Notes under the pieces: model-generated
What the model was told of the DNA's origin: nothing
What the model saw: the letters and a program-made list of their open reading frames with translations, nothing else
The model's database searches: none
Translations under genes and position numbers: made by a program
Shown here: in pieces, positions 1 to 7,624 of the stretch
Position numbering within the stretch: position 1 is the first letter of the stretch
Layout: every line of letters starts with the position of its first letter
DNA from: Shewanella kaireitica
Lineage (GTDB): Bacteria > Pseudomonadota > Gammaproteobacteria > Enterobacterales > Shewanellaceae
Assembly: GCF_023284045.1 (NCBI RefSeq)
Contig: NZ_JAKIKQ010000013.1
Location: 89,454-153,453, forward strand
Direction: 5' to 3'
Length of the DNA: 64,000 nt

Positions 1-1006
1 TGAAGCTGACAGACTAATACAACCGCAAGTTATCGAGCCTGACGAAGTTGTCGATAGAGCTATGCGTCCAAAATTGTTGGATGAATATACGGGGCAGGAT
101 GACACTCGTGCACAGTTAAAGATTTTTATTGAAGCTGCGCAAAAACGCGGTGAAGCGTTAGATCATATGCTTATATATGGCCCTCCTGGTCTGGGTAAGA
201 CAACACTGGCAATGATTGTTGCTAATGAGATGGGCGTTAATATCAAGTCAACTTCTGGGCCTGTTTTAGAAAAAGCGGGTGATTTGGCTGCGTTATTAAC
301 CAACCTTGAAGAAAATGATGTGTTGTTTATTGATGAAATCCATCGTCTAAGCCCCGTAGTTGAAGAGATCCTCTATCCAGCAATGGAGGATTATCAGCTT
401 GACATAATGATCGGTGAAGGACCTGCTGCTCGTTCTATTAAGCTAGACTTGCCACCGTTTACCCTGGTTGGCGCCACAACCCGTGCAGGTTCATTAACGT
501 CTCCTCTGCGAGCACGATTTGGTATTCCGCTGCGACTAGAGTTCTACAACATTAAAGATTTGTCGACGATTGTTATTCGCTCGGCAAAGGTGATGGAACT
601 TGAGATAGATGAAGAGGGCGCTATTGAGATTGCAAGGCGTTCCCGTGGTACTCCAAGAATTGCGAATCGCTTACTGCGCAGAGTACGGGATTTTGCCGAA
701 GTCAAGCATAGTGGTGCGGTGACTAAAATCGTCGCTGAATTAGCATTGGATATGTTAGATGTTGATGCTGAAGGGTTTGATTATATGGACCGAAAACTAC
801 TTTTGGCCATTATTGATAAGTTTATGGGCGGCCCGGTCGGGTTAGATAACTTAGCAGCCGCTATTGGTGAAGAGCGTGAAACCATTGAAGATGTATTAGA
901 GCCGTTCTTAATTCAGCAGGGGTTTGTGCAGAGAACACCTCGCGGGCGTATCGCAACACAACGTGCCTATAATCACTTTAATCTGATTCAGCCTGAAGCC
1001 AAGTAA
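1..1006 (+). CDS. ruvB: Holliday junction branch-migration ATPase RuvB (5' end cut by window)
   Basis: RuvB is the hexameric AAA+ motor that drives branch migration of Holliday junctions with RuvA and hands them to RuvC. The frame is open from base 2, and the residues before the first internal Met (EADRLIQPQ...) match the RuvB N-terminus, so the real start lies about four bases left of the window and the ATG at 62 is internal. With two missing residues the protein would be about 336 aa, the E. coli length. Visible motifs are Walker [10 protein letters not shown], Walker [12 protein letters not shown], the sensor segment [18 protein letters not shown], and the C-terminal winged-helix DNA-binding part ending near TPRGRIAT. 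ruvA is expected just upstream but is outside the window. Confidence 0.98.
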   Translation, partial: EADRLIQPQVIEPDEVVDRAMRPKLLDEYTGQDDTRAQLKIFIEAAQKRGEALDHMLIYGPPGLGKTTLAMIVANEMGVNIKSTSGPVLEKAGDLAALLTNLEENDVLFIDEIHRLSPVVEEILYPAMEDYQLDIMIGEGPAARSIKLDLPPFTLVGATTRAGSLTSPLRARFGIPLRLEFYNIKDLSTIVIRSAKVMELEIDEEGAIEIARRSRGTPRIANRLLRRVRDFAEVKHSGAVTKIVAELALDMLDVDAEGFDYMDRKLLLAIIDKFMGGPVGLDNLAAAIGEERETIEDVLEPFLIQQGFVQRTPRGRIATQRAYNHFNLIQPEAK

Positions 1007-1018
1007 GCCCATGTCTCA

Positions 1019-1053
1019 ATAGAGGAGCTGTCGTGTTACTGTTGCTCCTCTAT
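1019..1053. other. Perfect 10-bp hairpin between convergent genes
   Basis: ATAGAGGAGC and GCTCCTCTAT form perfect 10-bp arms separated by 15 bases, 13 bases after the ruvB stop and overlapping the last codons of the convergent gene. No T run follows on either strand, so it is a candidate 3'-end or stabilising hairpin rather than a proven intrinsic terminator. Confidence 0.4.
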
Positions 1054-1524
1054 CCTCAGAACATATTGTGGGTTTTTATCCCCCGCAGTAGCATTTTTTC
1101 CCGCTACGACTTTCGCTCCAATCGCAATAATCTCGCCATCTACGCCTGGGTTATCAAGGGGGATGGTTGGAAAACTCTTATAGGTTTTGTTTTTATATCT
1201 CACCCGTAGTGTTTTTAAGTTCACCTTACTCTCGTTACCTAATTGAAAAAATTCAATCGTGATAGGGAGGTTGGAATCTGAGCTGACGAGGTATTTGCCT
1301 TCATAATAATCATTATCAAGCAGTGTGGCGTTTGTTGCATTTCCAAGGTTTCCTTTCCAATTGACGAGCACAACTGTCGATTTACTCTGGTTTTTGACGG
1401 TGGAAGGGTATTTTATTGGTTGTAACTCAGTAATCGTAATTGCTGCTTCAGTGCTTACGGAGACGGTGGCTATCAGCAGCAAATGTATGTTTAACAGGAC
1501 TTTCATTTTTTTGAGGCTTAACAT
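1036..1524 (-). CDS. Secreted DUF4402-like fimbrial subunit candidate
   Basis: This 162-aa protein has a signal peptide (Lys-rich start, hydrophobic core to about residue 27, ending STEAA) and a beta-rich mature part that begins ITITELQPIKYP and ends in an alternating strand (PQYVLRIEEQ). That layout, with a conserved opening strand and a closing Y-x-L-x-I strand, resembles the DUF4402 pilin-like proteins encoded across the intergenic region. The start at 1524 is supported by AGGGG about 8 bases upstream. It is on the opposite strand from the chaperone/usher genes, so it may be a separately regulated minor or tip subunit. The family match is by eye and weak; a structural protein of unknown function is the alternative. 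Confidence 0.6.
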   Translation of the reverse strand: MLSLKKMKVLLNIHLLLIATVSVSTEAAITITELQPIKYPSTVKNQSKSTVVLVNWKGNLGNATNATLLDNDYYEGKYLVSSDSNLPITIEFFQLGNESKVNLKTLRVRYKNKTYKSFPTIPLDNPGVDGEIIAIGAKVVAGKNATAGDKNPQYVLRIEEQQ

Positions 1525-1552
1525 TATATTCCCCTTTTTTAATCTAGGTTAA

Positions 1553-2034
1553 CCTGAACCATTTTTAACAACAATAGAATTATCTATAAGGGTTAGCTCT
1601 GTAGTAGTTAAGTGTTACTAGACGTAGTTTTTTGTGGCTGTTTCAGTGAAATATCTCGCTTTGTAAGACTAAAGGCTTAGTGTTATTGGTTATTAGATAT
1701 TACATATAGCTATTTAGTAAGGGCGGAAAATTAAATCCGTTGTGAATTTAAATCCCGTAGGTGGCGCTTGAAATGGAGTATGTCACTGTTTATTGCGCCT
1801 CTATTGGTGTTTAATATTTGAAAGCGCTACCGCTAAACCTTAGTATAACTAGGGGTAATAAATACCTAAAATTCATTTTGAGAATGAGTGGACCCTTCAA
1901 GGTTTAAAATATGTTGCTAAATGTAACGCAATTGTTATCTTTTGTTTCCGAGCTAATTAAAGTGCGGCTAAACAAGCGCTTAGGCTCTACCTAAAATTAA
2001 TGATAATTTCTTGCGCTACAATGGGAACAACATA
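1553..2034. other. Divergent intergenic region before fimbrial genes
   Basis: About 480 AT-rich bases separate the two divergent subunit genes. I find no open frame with coding character. The region must carry both promoters. I could not assign a clear -35/-10 pair, operator or sigma-54 site, and I see no inverted repeats that would suggest phase inversion. Confidence 0.5.
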
Positions 2035-2514
2035 ATGAATAAAAAAATACTCCTTTCATCTTTAATCGCTTCTTCTGTATTACTAACATCTCAGGTCGGA
2101 GCAAGCGACTTTACCGGTAAAGCTAACTTTAACTTAATCAAGCCACTCGTTATTTCTGAAACGACCCAACTTAATTTAGGTGATATAGATATCGGAACTA
2201 CTGGCTCTTGTGGTTTTACGGCGGCTTCGTTAGCAACTGGAACAATTTGTTTAGCGACTGGTGCAGCACAAGTCGCTGGTGAATTTAAAGTTACTGGTAC
2301 CGATGGTATTGTAAACGTTAGTGTTTCTGGTGCTGATACTTCTCTTGATGGTATTACTTTTACACCATCAGTTATTAACCCTACTGAGACTATTGGTGCT
2401 GTAACTTCAGGTGAAGTCAGCTTTAATGTTGGTGGTAATGTTGATGTAGATGCTAGTGGCACAGTCGCATCGGGTGCGCAAGTGTTAGATTATACTGTCT
2501 CTGTAACTTATTAA
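2035..2514 (+). CDS. DUF4402-type major fimbrial subunit
   Basis: This is a 159-aa secreted protein: MNKKILLSSLIASSVLLTSQVGA is a clear signal peptide with cleavage after GA. The mature part opens with FNLIKPLVISETTQLNLG, has a Cys pair (SCGF ... TICLATG) likely to form a disulfide, and closes with the strand LDYTVSVTY. This matches the DUF4402 pattern. It is the first gene of the chaperone/usher set and is followed by a terminator hairpin, the usual position of the abundant major subunit. The ATG at 2035 is preferred over a TTG 24 bases earlier because GGGAA lies 8 bases before it and it starts the signal peptide exactly. Polymerisation into a pilus is inferred from context. Confidence 0.8.
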   Translation: MNKKILLSSLIASSVLLTSQVGASDFTGKANFNLIKPLVISETTQLNLGDIDIGTTGSCGFTAASLATGTICLATGAAQVAGEFKVTGTDGIVNVSVSGADTSLDGITFTPSVINPTETIGAVTSGEVSFNVGGNVDVDASGTVASGAQVLDYTVSVTY

Positions 2515-2540
2515 GAGAGTTGGATTCGAGATAGTCATAA

Positions 2541-2580
2541 AATAAGAAGCTGGCTGCGAATGCAGTTTCTTATTTTTATT
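2541..2580 (+). terminator. Intrinsic terminator after the major subunit
   Basis: AATAAGAA pairs with TTCTTATT, with an inner CTG/CAG pairing, and is followed by TATTTTTATT. It lies between the subunit gene and the chaperone gene, so it probably works as a leaky terminator that keeps subunit mRNA in excess over assembly-protein mRNA. Confidence 0.7.
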
Positions 2581-2655
2581 AAAATATTCATTTTGGAAAA
2601 TGACAAGATGACTTAACAGTTTTAAGCTCGAAGTAAGCTAAACAAATAACAATAA

Positions 2656-2670
2656 TGAGGCTAAGCCTCA
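2656..2670 (+). promoter_or_regulatory. Small hairpin in the chaperone leader
   Basis: TGAGGC-TAA-GCCTCA is a perfect 6-bp hairpin with a 3-base loop ending 18 bases before the chaperone ATG. It could protect the mRNA end left after the upstream terminator or affect ribosome access. Function is inferred only from position. Confidence 0.3.
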
Positions 2671-2688
2671 CAATTAGCTGGGCGTATC

Positions 2689-3471
2689 ATGAATAAACTA
2701 TTTTTAGGCTGCTTTGCAGTGCTTTTTTCGTTTCAAGTATCAGCTAATTTGCTGGTTAATCCTACTCGTGTTGAACTCGATAACCTCAAGAATCGTAGCG
2801 CAGTATTCTCCTTAGTGAATAAAAGTTCTGCAAATTCACGTTATAACATCTACTTTGAAGATAAACAGATGTTGGATTCTGGAGAGTTTGTCACGTTAGA
2901 TAAAAATGATGTTGATTTTTCAATATCTAACTATATCCGTTACTCACCACGTAGGATCAATATTCAACCTGAACAAGCGGTAAAAGTACGTATAGCAGCC
3001 AGATTACCAAAATCTATTGAAAAAGGTGAATACCGTAGCTACATTGTATTTCACCAAATTCCGTTGGCACCAGAGAAAAAAGACTCAGTCGCAGATGAGT
3101 CTGATGTTTTTAGTCTCAGTATTTCTGCTTACCTAAAAATATCGGTACCGGTTATATTAAGGGTTGGTGATTTAGATTCAGAACTCATTCTTAGTAATAG
3201 TGTACTTGATGCTGGTAGTAACACTCTGCAAGTCACGTTAAAAAGAGCCGGAAATAGAAGTACCTACGGTGACATTGAAGTTATTAACGCGGATACAAAT
3301 GAAATAGTAGGTGCCTCAAAAAATGTTACTATTTATACAGAGCTTTCTGAGAGAACATTCTCTGTACCGATCACCGAAAGTGTAAGTCATAACGCAAGGT
3401 TAATTGTTCGCTACAGGGAAAATGATAAACTCAATAATTCTAAAAGCGTCGAGGTTAAGCTAGCACTTTAG
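2689..3471 (+). CDS. Periplasmic pilus-assembly chaperone (PapD-like fold)
   Basis: A 260-aa periplasmic protein with signal peptide MNKLFLGCFAVLFSFQVSA. The mature part starts with a strand (NLLVNPTRVEL) and carries the PapD-like signature region RYSPRRINIQPEQAVKVRIA followed by KGEYRSYIVF, where a chaperone presents Arg/Lys residues and the G1 strand to an unfolded subunit. Its job would be to fold DUF4402 subunits by donor-strand complementation and deliver them to the usher, whose coding region starts only 5 bases downstream. It is closer in look to the alternative (CS1/archaic-like) chaperones than to FimC, but I cannot place the subfamily by eye. Confidence 0.8.
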   Translation: MNKLFLGCFAVLFSFQVSANLLVNPTRVELDNLKNRSAVFSLVNKSSANSRYNIYFEDKQMLDSGEFVTLDKNDVDFSISNYIRYSPRRINIQPEQAVKVRIAARLPKSIEKGEYRSYIVFHQIPLAPEKKDSVADESDVFSLSISAYLKISVPVILRVGDLDSELILSNSVLDAGSNTLQVTLKRAGNRSTYGDIEVINADTNEIVGASKNVTIYTELSERTFSVPITESVSHNARLIVRYRENDKLNNSKSVEVKLAL

Positions 3472-3476
3472 TATTT

Positions 3477-6400
3477 TTGAACTTGGAACTTCTGCTAAAA
3501 CTCCTTTCTTTATGTCGCTGGCTAACATTAGCAGCGATTTTGTCGATTACGCTAATTAGCCCACAAAACGTAGATGTAAATGATGAAAGGGCGCTATTGA
3601 CACTGATTCAACTCCGTGATCACGATTATTCGGACTTACTCTCAACTCATTCCAAACATGAACTTATTATTGATCTGATTAGTGATGTAAATGCAACGGG
3701 CTGCAAGTTAGATGAAAGCTCACTTATTGTGTCGAACATTAAAAGTGATTCAAGTTATTTAACACCTTTGGCTGAACATGAAACCACAGTAAAACGGATG
3801 TCTATAACTAAGTTAAAGGCTAAAACGAAAACTAATCCGGACAGCAAGGCGAAAAAACTAAGCCAAGAAACACGCTCGAAAACTGAATTATCTACAGCTT
3901 TGAGCGCAGACAAGCAAAATACTTCTGCTGTACAGAACTCAAAAAATAACGTTACATCAGCCTTGATAGCTAAAAAAGAAGGGCTCGCTACTACTGTAAT
4001 AACCAAACAAGTTAGTGACTTACAATGTAATAAACGTATAACAAGATCATATGATAGTCGCTCCATCGATGAGCAGAACGTCTTAGTCACACAAATCTCG
4101 TATGCAAAAATGCTATTAAGTGAAGAGATGTTTGTTTATCACCTAAATGGTAACTATTACTTGCCACTCGAATTTTTTGCAGAGCAGTTATTATTGCCTG
4201 TTCAGGTTGATATTGAGACTAAAAGTGCAGAAGGTTGGTTTATTGACGAAACACGGCTGATCGATATAAGTCAAAATTTGATGCAGTATTGGGCCAATAA
4301 TGATGATTGTAATCACCGTAAAACGATAGTCTATCATGATGATTGGGATCTCTATATCGATGCCAATATTATCGCGCAGATGTATGGCCTTGTTATTGCT
4401 TTTGATTCTGCAAGGCAAAGCTACAGCATCGCAGAATCAGAGGCTATCCCTTTAAGTCAATTGATCGCGCGACAAAAACGCTTTGATTTATTTAATAAGA
4501 ACAAATTGAATGTTAAAGAAGGGCTTGTTAAAAATATCCCAAAGCAATACGCAAATAGCGGGGATCTAGGGCTCAATATTGATATTGGTGCTAGAAGTCA
4601 GCGACTTAATCACCACACGACTACAGCGATAGATGGTGCAGTGCAAGGTCGATTTGATTTACTGCAACATAATGGCTATTTCTCCTATTCTTGGTCTGAC
4701 AATAATACTGATCTTACTGCCTATGTCGATAAGGAGCTAACTGATAGTTGGGTGAGCCATTATCGATTAGGTAATATAACGTCGCATAATTTAGCGTTAG
4801 TCTCTGAAGCAAGTTCGGGTATTGGTGCTCAGTTATCAGCTGGTAGCGAGTTCCACAGTGATTTACGCCATATTGTTGTCGAAGGTGAAACGGAACCTGG
4901 TTGGGATGTCGAATTGTATCGAAATAATGGACTCATAGATGTTCAGCGAGTTAAGGCTGATGGGCTCTATCGTTTTATAAAAGTGCCGTACTACATCGGC
5001 ATTAACCAGTATCAGCTGCGCTTTTATGGTCCTAATGGTGAGGTTCGCAGTGAATCTTTTAGTAAATTACTCGATACTTCAGTTATGGAGCAGGGCAGTT
5101 TCGGGATGAGTGCTGGCGCTATGTCTAGAGAGCAAGATGACTTGAAACAGTACTACACTAACTTTAACTGGGCATTGCTTGATAACTTAACAGCGGGACT
5201 GGCTTTGGTCCAGCAGCAAGATATTAATGAAAAGTGGCATTTTCTGCCAAAGTTATCAGTTAATCTCCTTAGTGACTTAAATTTACTTCAGCTCAATTAC
5301 GTGCATAGTGAGGGAGGCCACGCAGCAAGTGTTGCGCTTCAAGGTAGTTTAGATGCTATTGACTGGCAGGCTGAGTGGAGCGGTTACAATAATTTCAGCT
5401 CTTGGAACAACGCAGAGGGCCGTATTAAGCAAGAAGCTAACGTAGATGTAAGTGGTTTTTTTGATGGCGCAGGCGTTAACTGGGGCTTAGGCGGAGACTG
5501 GCAGCGACTAAGCTCTGGCGGAGAGAGAACTCAAATCGGTTTTAGCCTATCTGGCCAGCTGTCAGTGATTAATTTAAATAATGAACTCCGTTGGTCTGCT
5601 TTCAGTAATGGCAGTAAACTCAATGAGAGGTTTGCAGTATCGGGCCGCATTGGCAGTTGGTCGTTAAGAAGTTATGTGGATATGAACTTATCTCCAGATA
5701 TAGAATTTAATCAATGGGTTGCAAATATAAATACTACTTTAAATGATGTCGCAAATTATCAACTGGAATTGCGCTATCAACCGAGCTTAGACGGAGATTT
5801 TAGCAGCCGAAATTCACTTTCTTATTTGTTTGACTACGGCACATTGAGGTTAGCAGTCGACAACTATGCGACAGGCGACTGGCTAGCACAATTAAGATGG
5901 AACAGTTCATTACTGTGGGAAACGACAGATAATCGCTGGTTGATCGATCGAAACAGCTTTATTAATACTGGTAGCGTTAAAATTATAGCGTTTCAAGATG
6001 ACAATGCTAATGGATTGTTTGATGCCAATGAAACCCCTCTTTCAGGATTACAGTTTTCAGGCCATAGCAGTCCTAATAGCATGACAGATAATAATGGTGA
6101 ATTACTCATTACCCAACTTCACACTAGTCGTGGCCATAAGCTAGCACTTAATGAACGCAGCTTGCCAGACCCTTTTTTAGTACCCGTTGCTAGTGTGATT
6201 AAAGTTAATGCCCATCCAGGCTTTATCCAACCCATTGCTTTTCCAGTGATGTTTACCGCTGAAGTAGAAGGCTATATCTACCAATTGAGCGATGAAAATC
6301 AACAAGCTGCCAAAGGAGTAAAAGTTAGCCTTAAATCCACGGCCAGCGACAAGGAGTATTTTTCGCGTGTTGAGTACGATGGCGTTTTTATTTTTGAACA

Positions 6401-6503
6401 AATAACACCCGGAGAGTATGAGCTTTGGGTTAAGGATCGTCTTATCCAACTAGTTTCACTAAACCCCGGAGATTTTCAACAGCTAGATGAGATAGTGCTC
6501 TAG
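3477..6503 (+). CDS. Large fimbrial usher-like outer-membrane protein
   Basis: A 1008-residue protein directly after the chaperone, with a hydrophobic N-terminal export segment (about 8-30). Residues about 100-190 form an unusual Lys/Ser/Thr-rich low-complexity linker. A globular segment follows (about 205-330, YYLPLEFFAEQLLLPVQVD), then a long stretch with Trp/Tyr alternation (about 370-830) typical of a beta-barrel, including an Ig-like plug-like segment with VEGETEPGWDVELYRN. The end is a carboxypeptidase-regulatory-like beta domain (about 832-1008; FQDDNANGLFDANETPLSG and TDNNGELLI). Its role would be the secretion and assembly pore for the DUF4402 subunits. The start is TTG; no better in-frame start with a ribosome site is seen. 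It is not a FimD-type usher by sequence. Confidence 0.75.
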   Translation: MNLELLLKLLSLCRWLTLAAILSITLISPQNVDVNDERALLTLIQLRDHDYSDLLSTHSKHELIIDLISDVNATGCKLDESSLIVSNIKSDSSYLTPLAEHETTVKRMSITKLKAKTKTNPDSKAKKLSQETRSKTELSTALSADKQNTSAVQNSKNNVTSALIAKKEGLATTVITKQVSDLQCNKRITRSYDSRSIDEQNVLVTQISYAKMLLSEEMFVYHLNGNYYLPLEFFAEQLLLPVQVDIETKSAEGWFIDETRLIDISQNLMQYWANNDDCNHRKTIVYHDDWDLYIDANIIAQMYGLVIAFDSARQSYSIAESEAIPLSQLIARQKRFDLFNKNKLNVKEGLVKNIPKQYANSGDLGLNIDIGARSQRLNHHTTTAIDGAVQGRFDLLQHNGYFSYSWSDNNTDLTAYVDKELTDSWVSHYRLGNITSHNLALVSEASSGIGAQLSAGSEFHSDLRHIVVEGETEPGWDVELYRNNGLIDVQRVKADGLYRFIKVPYYIGINQYQLRFYGPNGEVRSESFSKLLDTSVMEQGSFGMSAGAMSREQDDLKQYYTNFNWALLDNLTAGLALVQQQDINEKWHFLPKLSVNLLSDLNLLQLNYVHSEGGHAASVALQGSLDAIDWQAEWSGYNNFSSWNNAEGRIKQEANVDVSGFFDGAGVNWGLGGDWQRLSSGGERTQIGFSLSGQLSVINLNNELRWSAFSNGSKLNERFAVSGRIGSWSLRSYVDMNLSPDIEFNQWVANINTTLNDVANYQLELRYQPSLDGDFSSRNSLSYLFDYGTLRLAVDNYATGDWLAQLRWNSSLLWETTDNRWLIDRNSFINTGSVKIIAFQDDNANGLFDANETPLSGLQFSGHSSPNSMTDNNGELLITQLHTSRGHKLALNERSLPDPFLVPVASVIKVNAHPGFIQPIAFPVMFTAEVEGYIYQLSDENQQAAKGVKVSLKSTASDKEYFSRVEYDGVFIFEQITPGEYELWVKDRLIQLVSLNPGDFQQLDEIVL

Positions 6504-6538
6504 TAATCAATTGTGTGCTGCGTTGTTCGCGATGAGTA

Positions 6539-7006
6539 GTGACAGCACCTATAATAGTCCCAAATACTTTACTTCAATCAGTAGCAAGTATGCTTTCAGT
6601 TATAGTCTTAGCATCAGTCATGGGGCAAGCTCAGTTTAATCTTGTTTTACCTGTGAGCATTGCCCAGGTAAGCGAAATTGAGTTAGGCGATATTTACAAT
6701 ACTAAAAACAATATTTGCACGTTAACGACAAATAGCCGTACAGGTAGTGCTTGTGCCACATCTGATTTTTCCTTAGGGGAAATTCAGCTGCTGGGAAATG
6801 AAGAACAGTCCGTATTGATAAAGGTGTCAGGTAGTAATAGTAGCCATGTTGAGTTTACACCTTTATTACCGAATGGTGCGCAGCAACAGTTATTCTCGCT
6901 TTCTACCAATGCCTCCATCTATATAGGTGGCGAGATAAAAGTTATTTCTGATAATAAAGCAGGTAAAGGCAGTATCAGTTATACGATCGAAGTTAACTAT
7001 CAATAA
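6539..7006 (+). CDS. DUF4402-type minor fimbrial subunit
   Basis: This 155-aa secreted protein is recognisably related to the first subunit: it has the opening FNLVLPVSIAQVSEIELGDI, a Cys pair (NICTLTT ... SACATSDF), and the closing strand ISYTIEVNY. A hydrophobic export segment spans about residues 15-32. The frame opens with GTG at 6539; an in-frame ATG at 6590 would leave a signal peptide without positive charge, so GTG is preferred although no strong ribosome site is visible. It is the last gene of the fimbrial operon, 35 bases after the usher, and is probably a tip or minor subunit; the paralogous pair fits a shaft-plus-tip design. Confidence 0.7.
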   Translation: MTAPIIVPNTLLQSVASMLSVIVLASVMGQAQFNLVLPVSIAQVSEIELGDIYNTKNNICTLTTNSRTGSACATSDFSLGEIQLLGNEEQSVLIKVSGSNSSHVEFTPLLPNGAQQQLFSLSTNASIYIGGEIKVISDNKAGKGSISYTIEVNYQ

Positions 7007-7624
7007 ATCGCAGTAACTTTTTAGCCCCTCTCAATGCAATCACTGATTAAACCTTTTTACGTGGCGATTTTGTTTTATGCGATAAAAATGACTATTTATA
7101 TATGTAACACTCACGGCGTTACTGGATAACAGTTGCTGCGGAGTTGTTATCGCGTCAATCGTAATTGTTACGCCGCTGCTACATGTTATCTTTTACTGAG
7201 CCCTCCATTTCTGAACAAATTCTTTATGACTAGTCTATTTAATATTAAAAAAATAGGAGCCAGCTCTAAAAATTGGCTATTTGTTTGGCTCGCTTACTAA
7301 AAAAATACCCCGAAAAGTGTGATATTTGTCACACTTTCTTTGTTTGGGTGGGTTACGTGCATGTTAACTTTTTTGCGGTTAAATATGCTGCTGAAGGTGT
7401 GTATTTTAGTGTATTGCGCTGGCGACCTCTGGTTTTGGATTTGCTTTAAACGCTGACTGATATTTATGGTTACCTTTTTTATCACCTTTATTAACATTGT
7501 AAAGTGAATGGTTAACGAGTTGGTGGATTGACGCTTTAAACGTGAAATTGCAGTATCCCTAGCAACGTCAGTGATAACAAATGACGTGCATATAAAAATA
7601 ATTAAGTTAGGGAGTACGACATAA
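7007..7624. other. Long non-coding leader region of the TonB receptor gene
   Basis: About 620 bases without a convincing gene. The region contains a perfect CRP palindrome (listed separately) and, at about 7124-7152, GATAACA...TGTTATC inverted arms. The minus-strand frame crossing 7297-7767 overlaps the receptor start and has no coding character, so I leave it out. Confidence 0.5.
7314..7337. promoter_or_regulatory. Predicted CRP (cAMP receptor protein) site
   Basis: The core TGTGA-TATTTG-TCACA (7318-7333) matches the CRP consensus TGTGA-N6-TCACA at every fixed position, and the palindrome extends to 9-bp arms AAAGTGTGA/TCACACTTT. It lies about 290 bases before the TonB receptor ATG, the only downstream gene. 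Confidence 0.75.

Noticed and set aside
1525..2034. Invertible promoter switch for fimbriae
   Set aside because: No flanking inverted repeats of useful length and no recombinase gene nearby.
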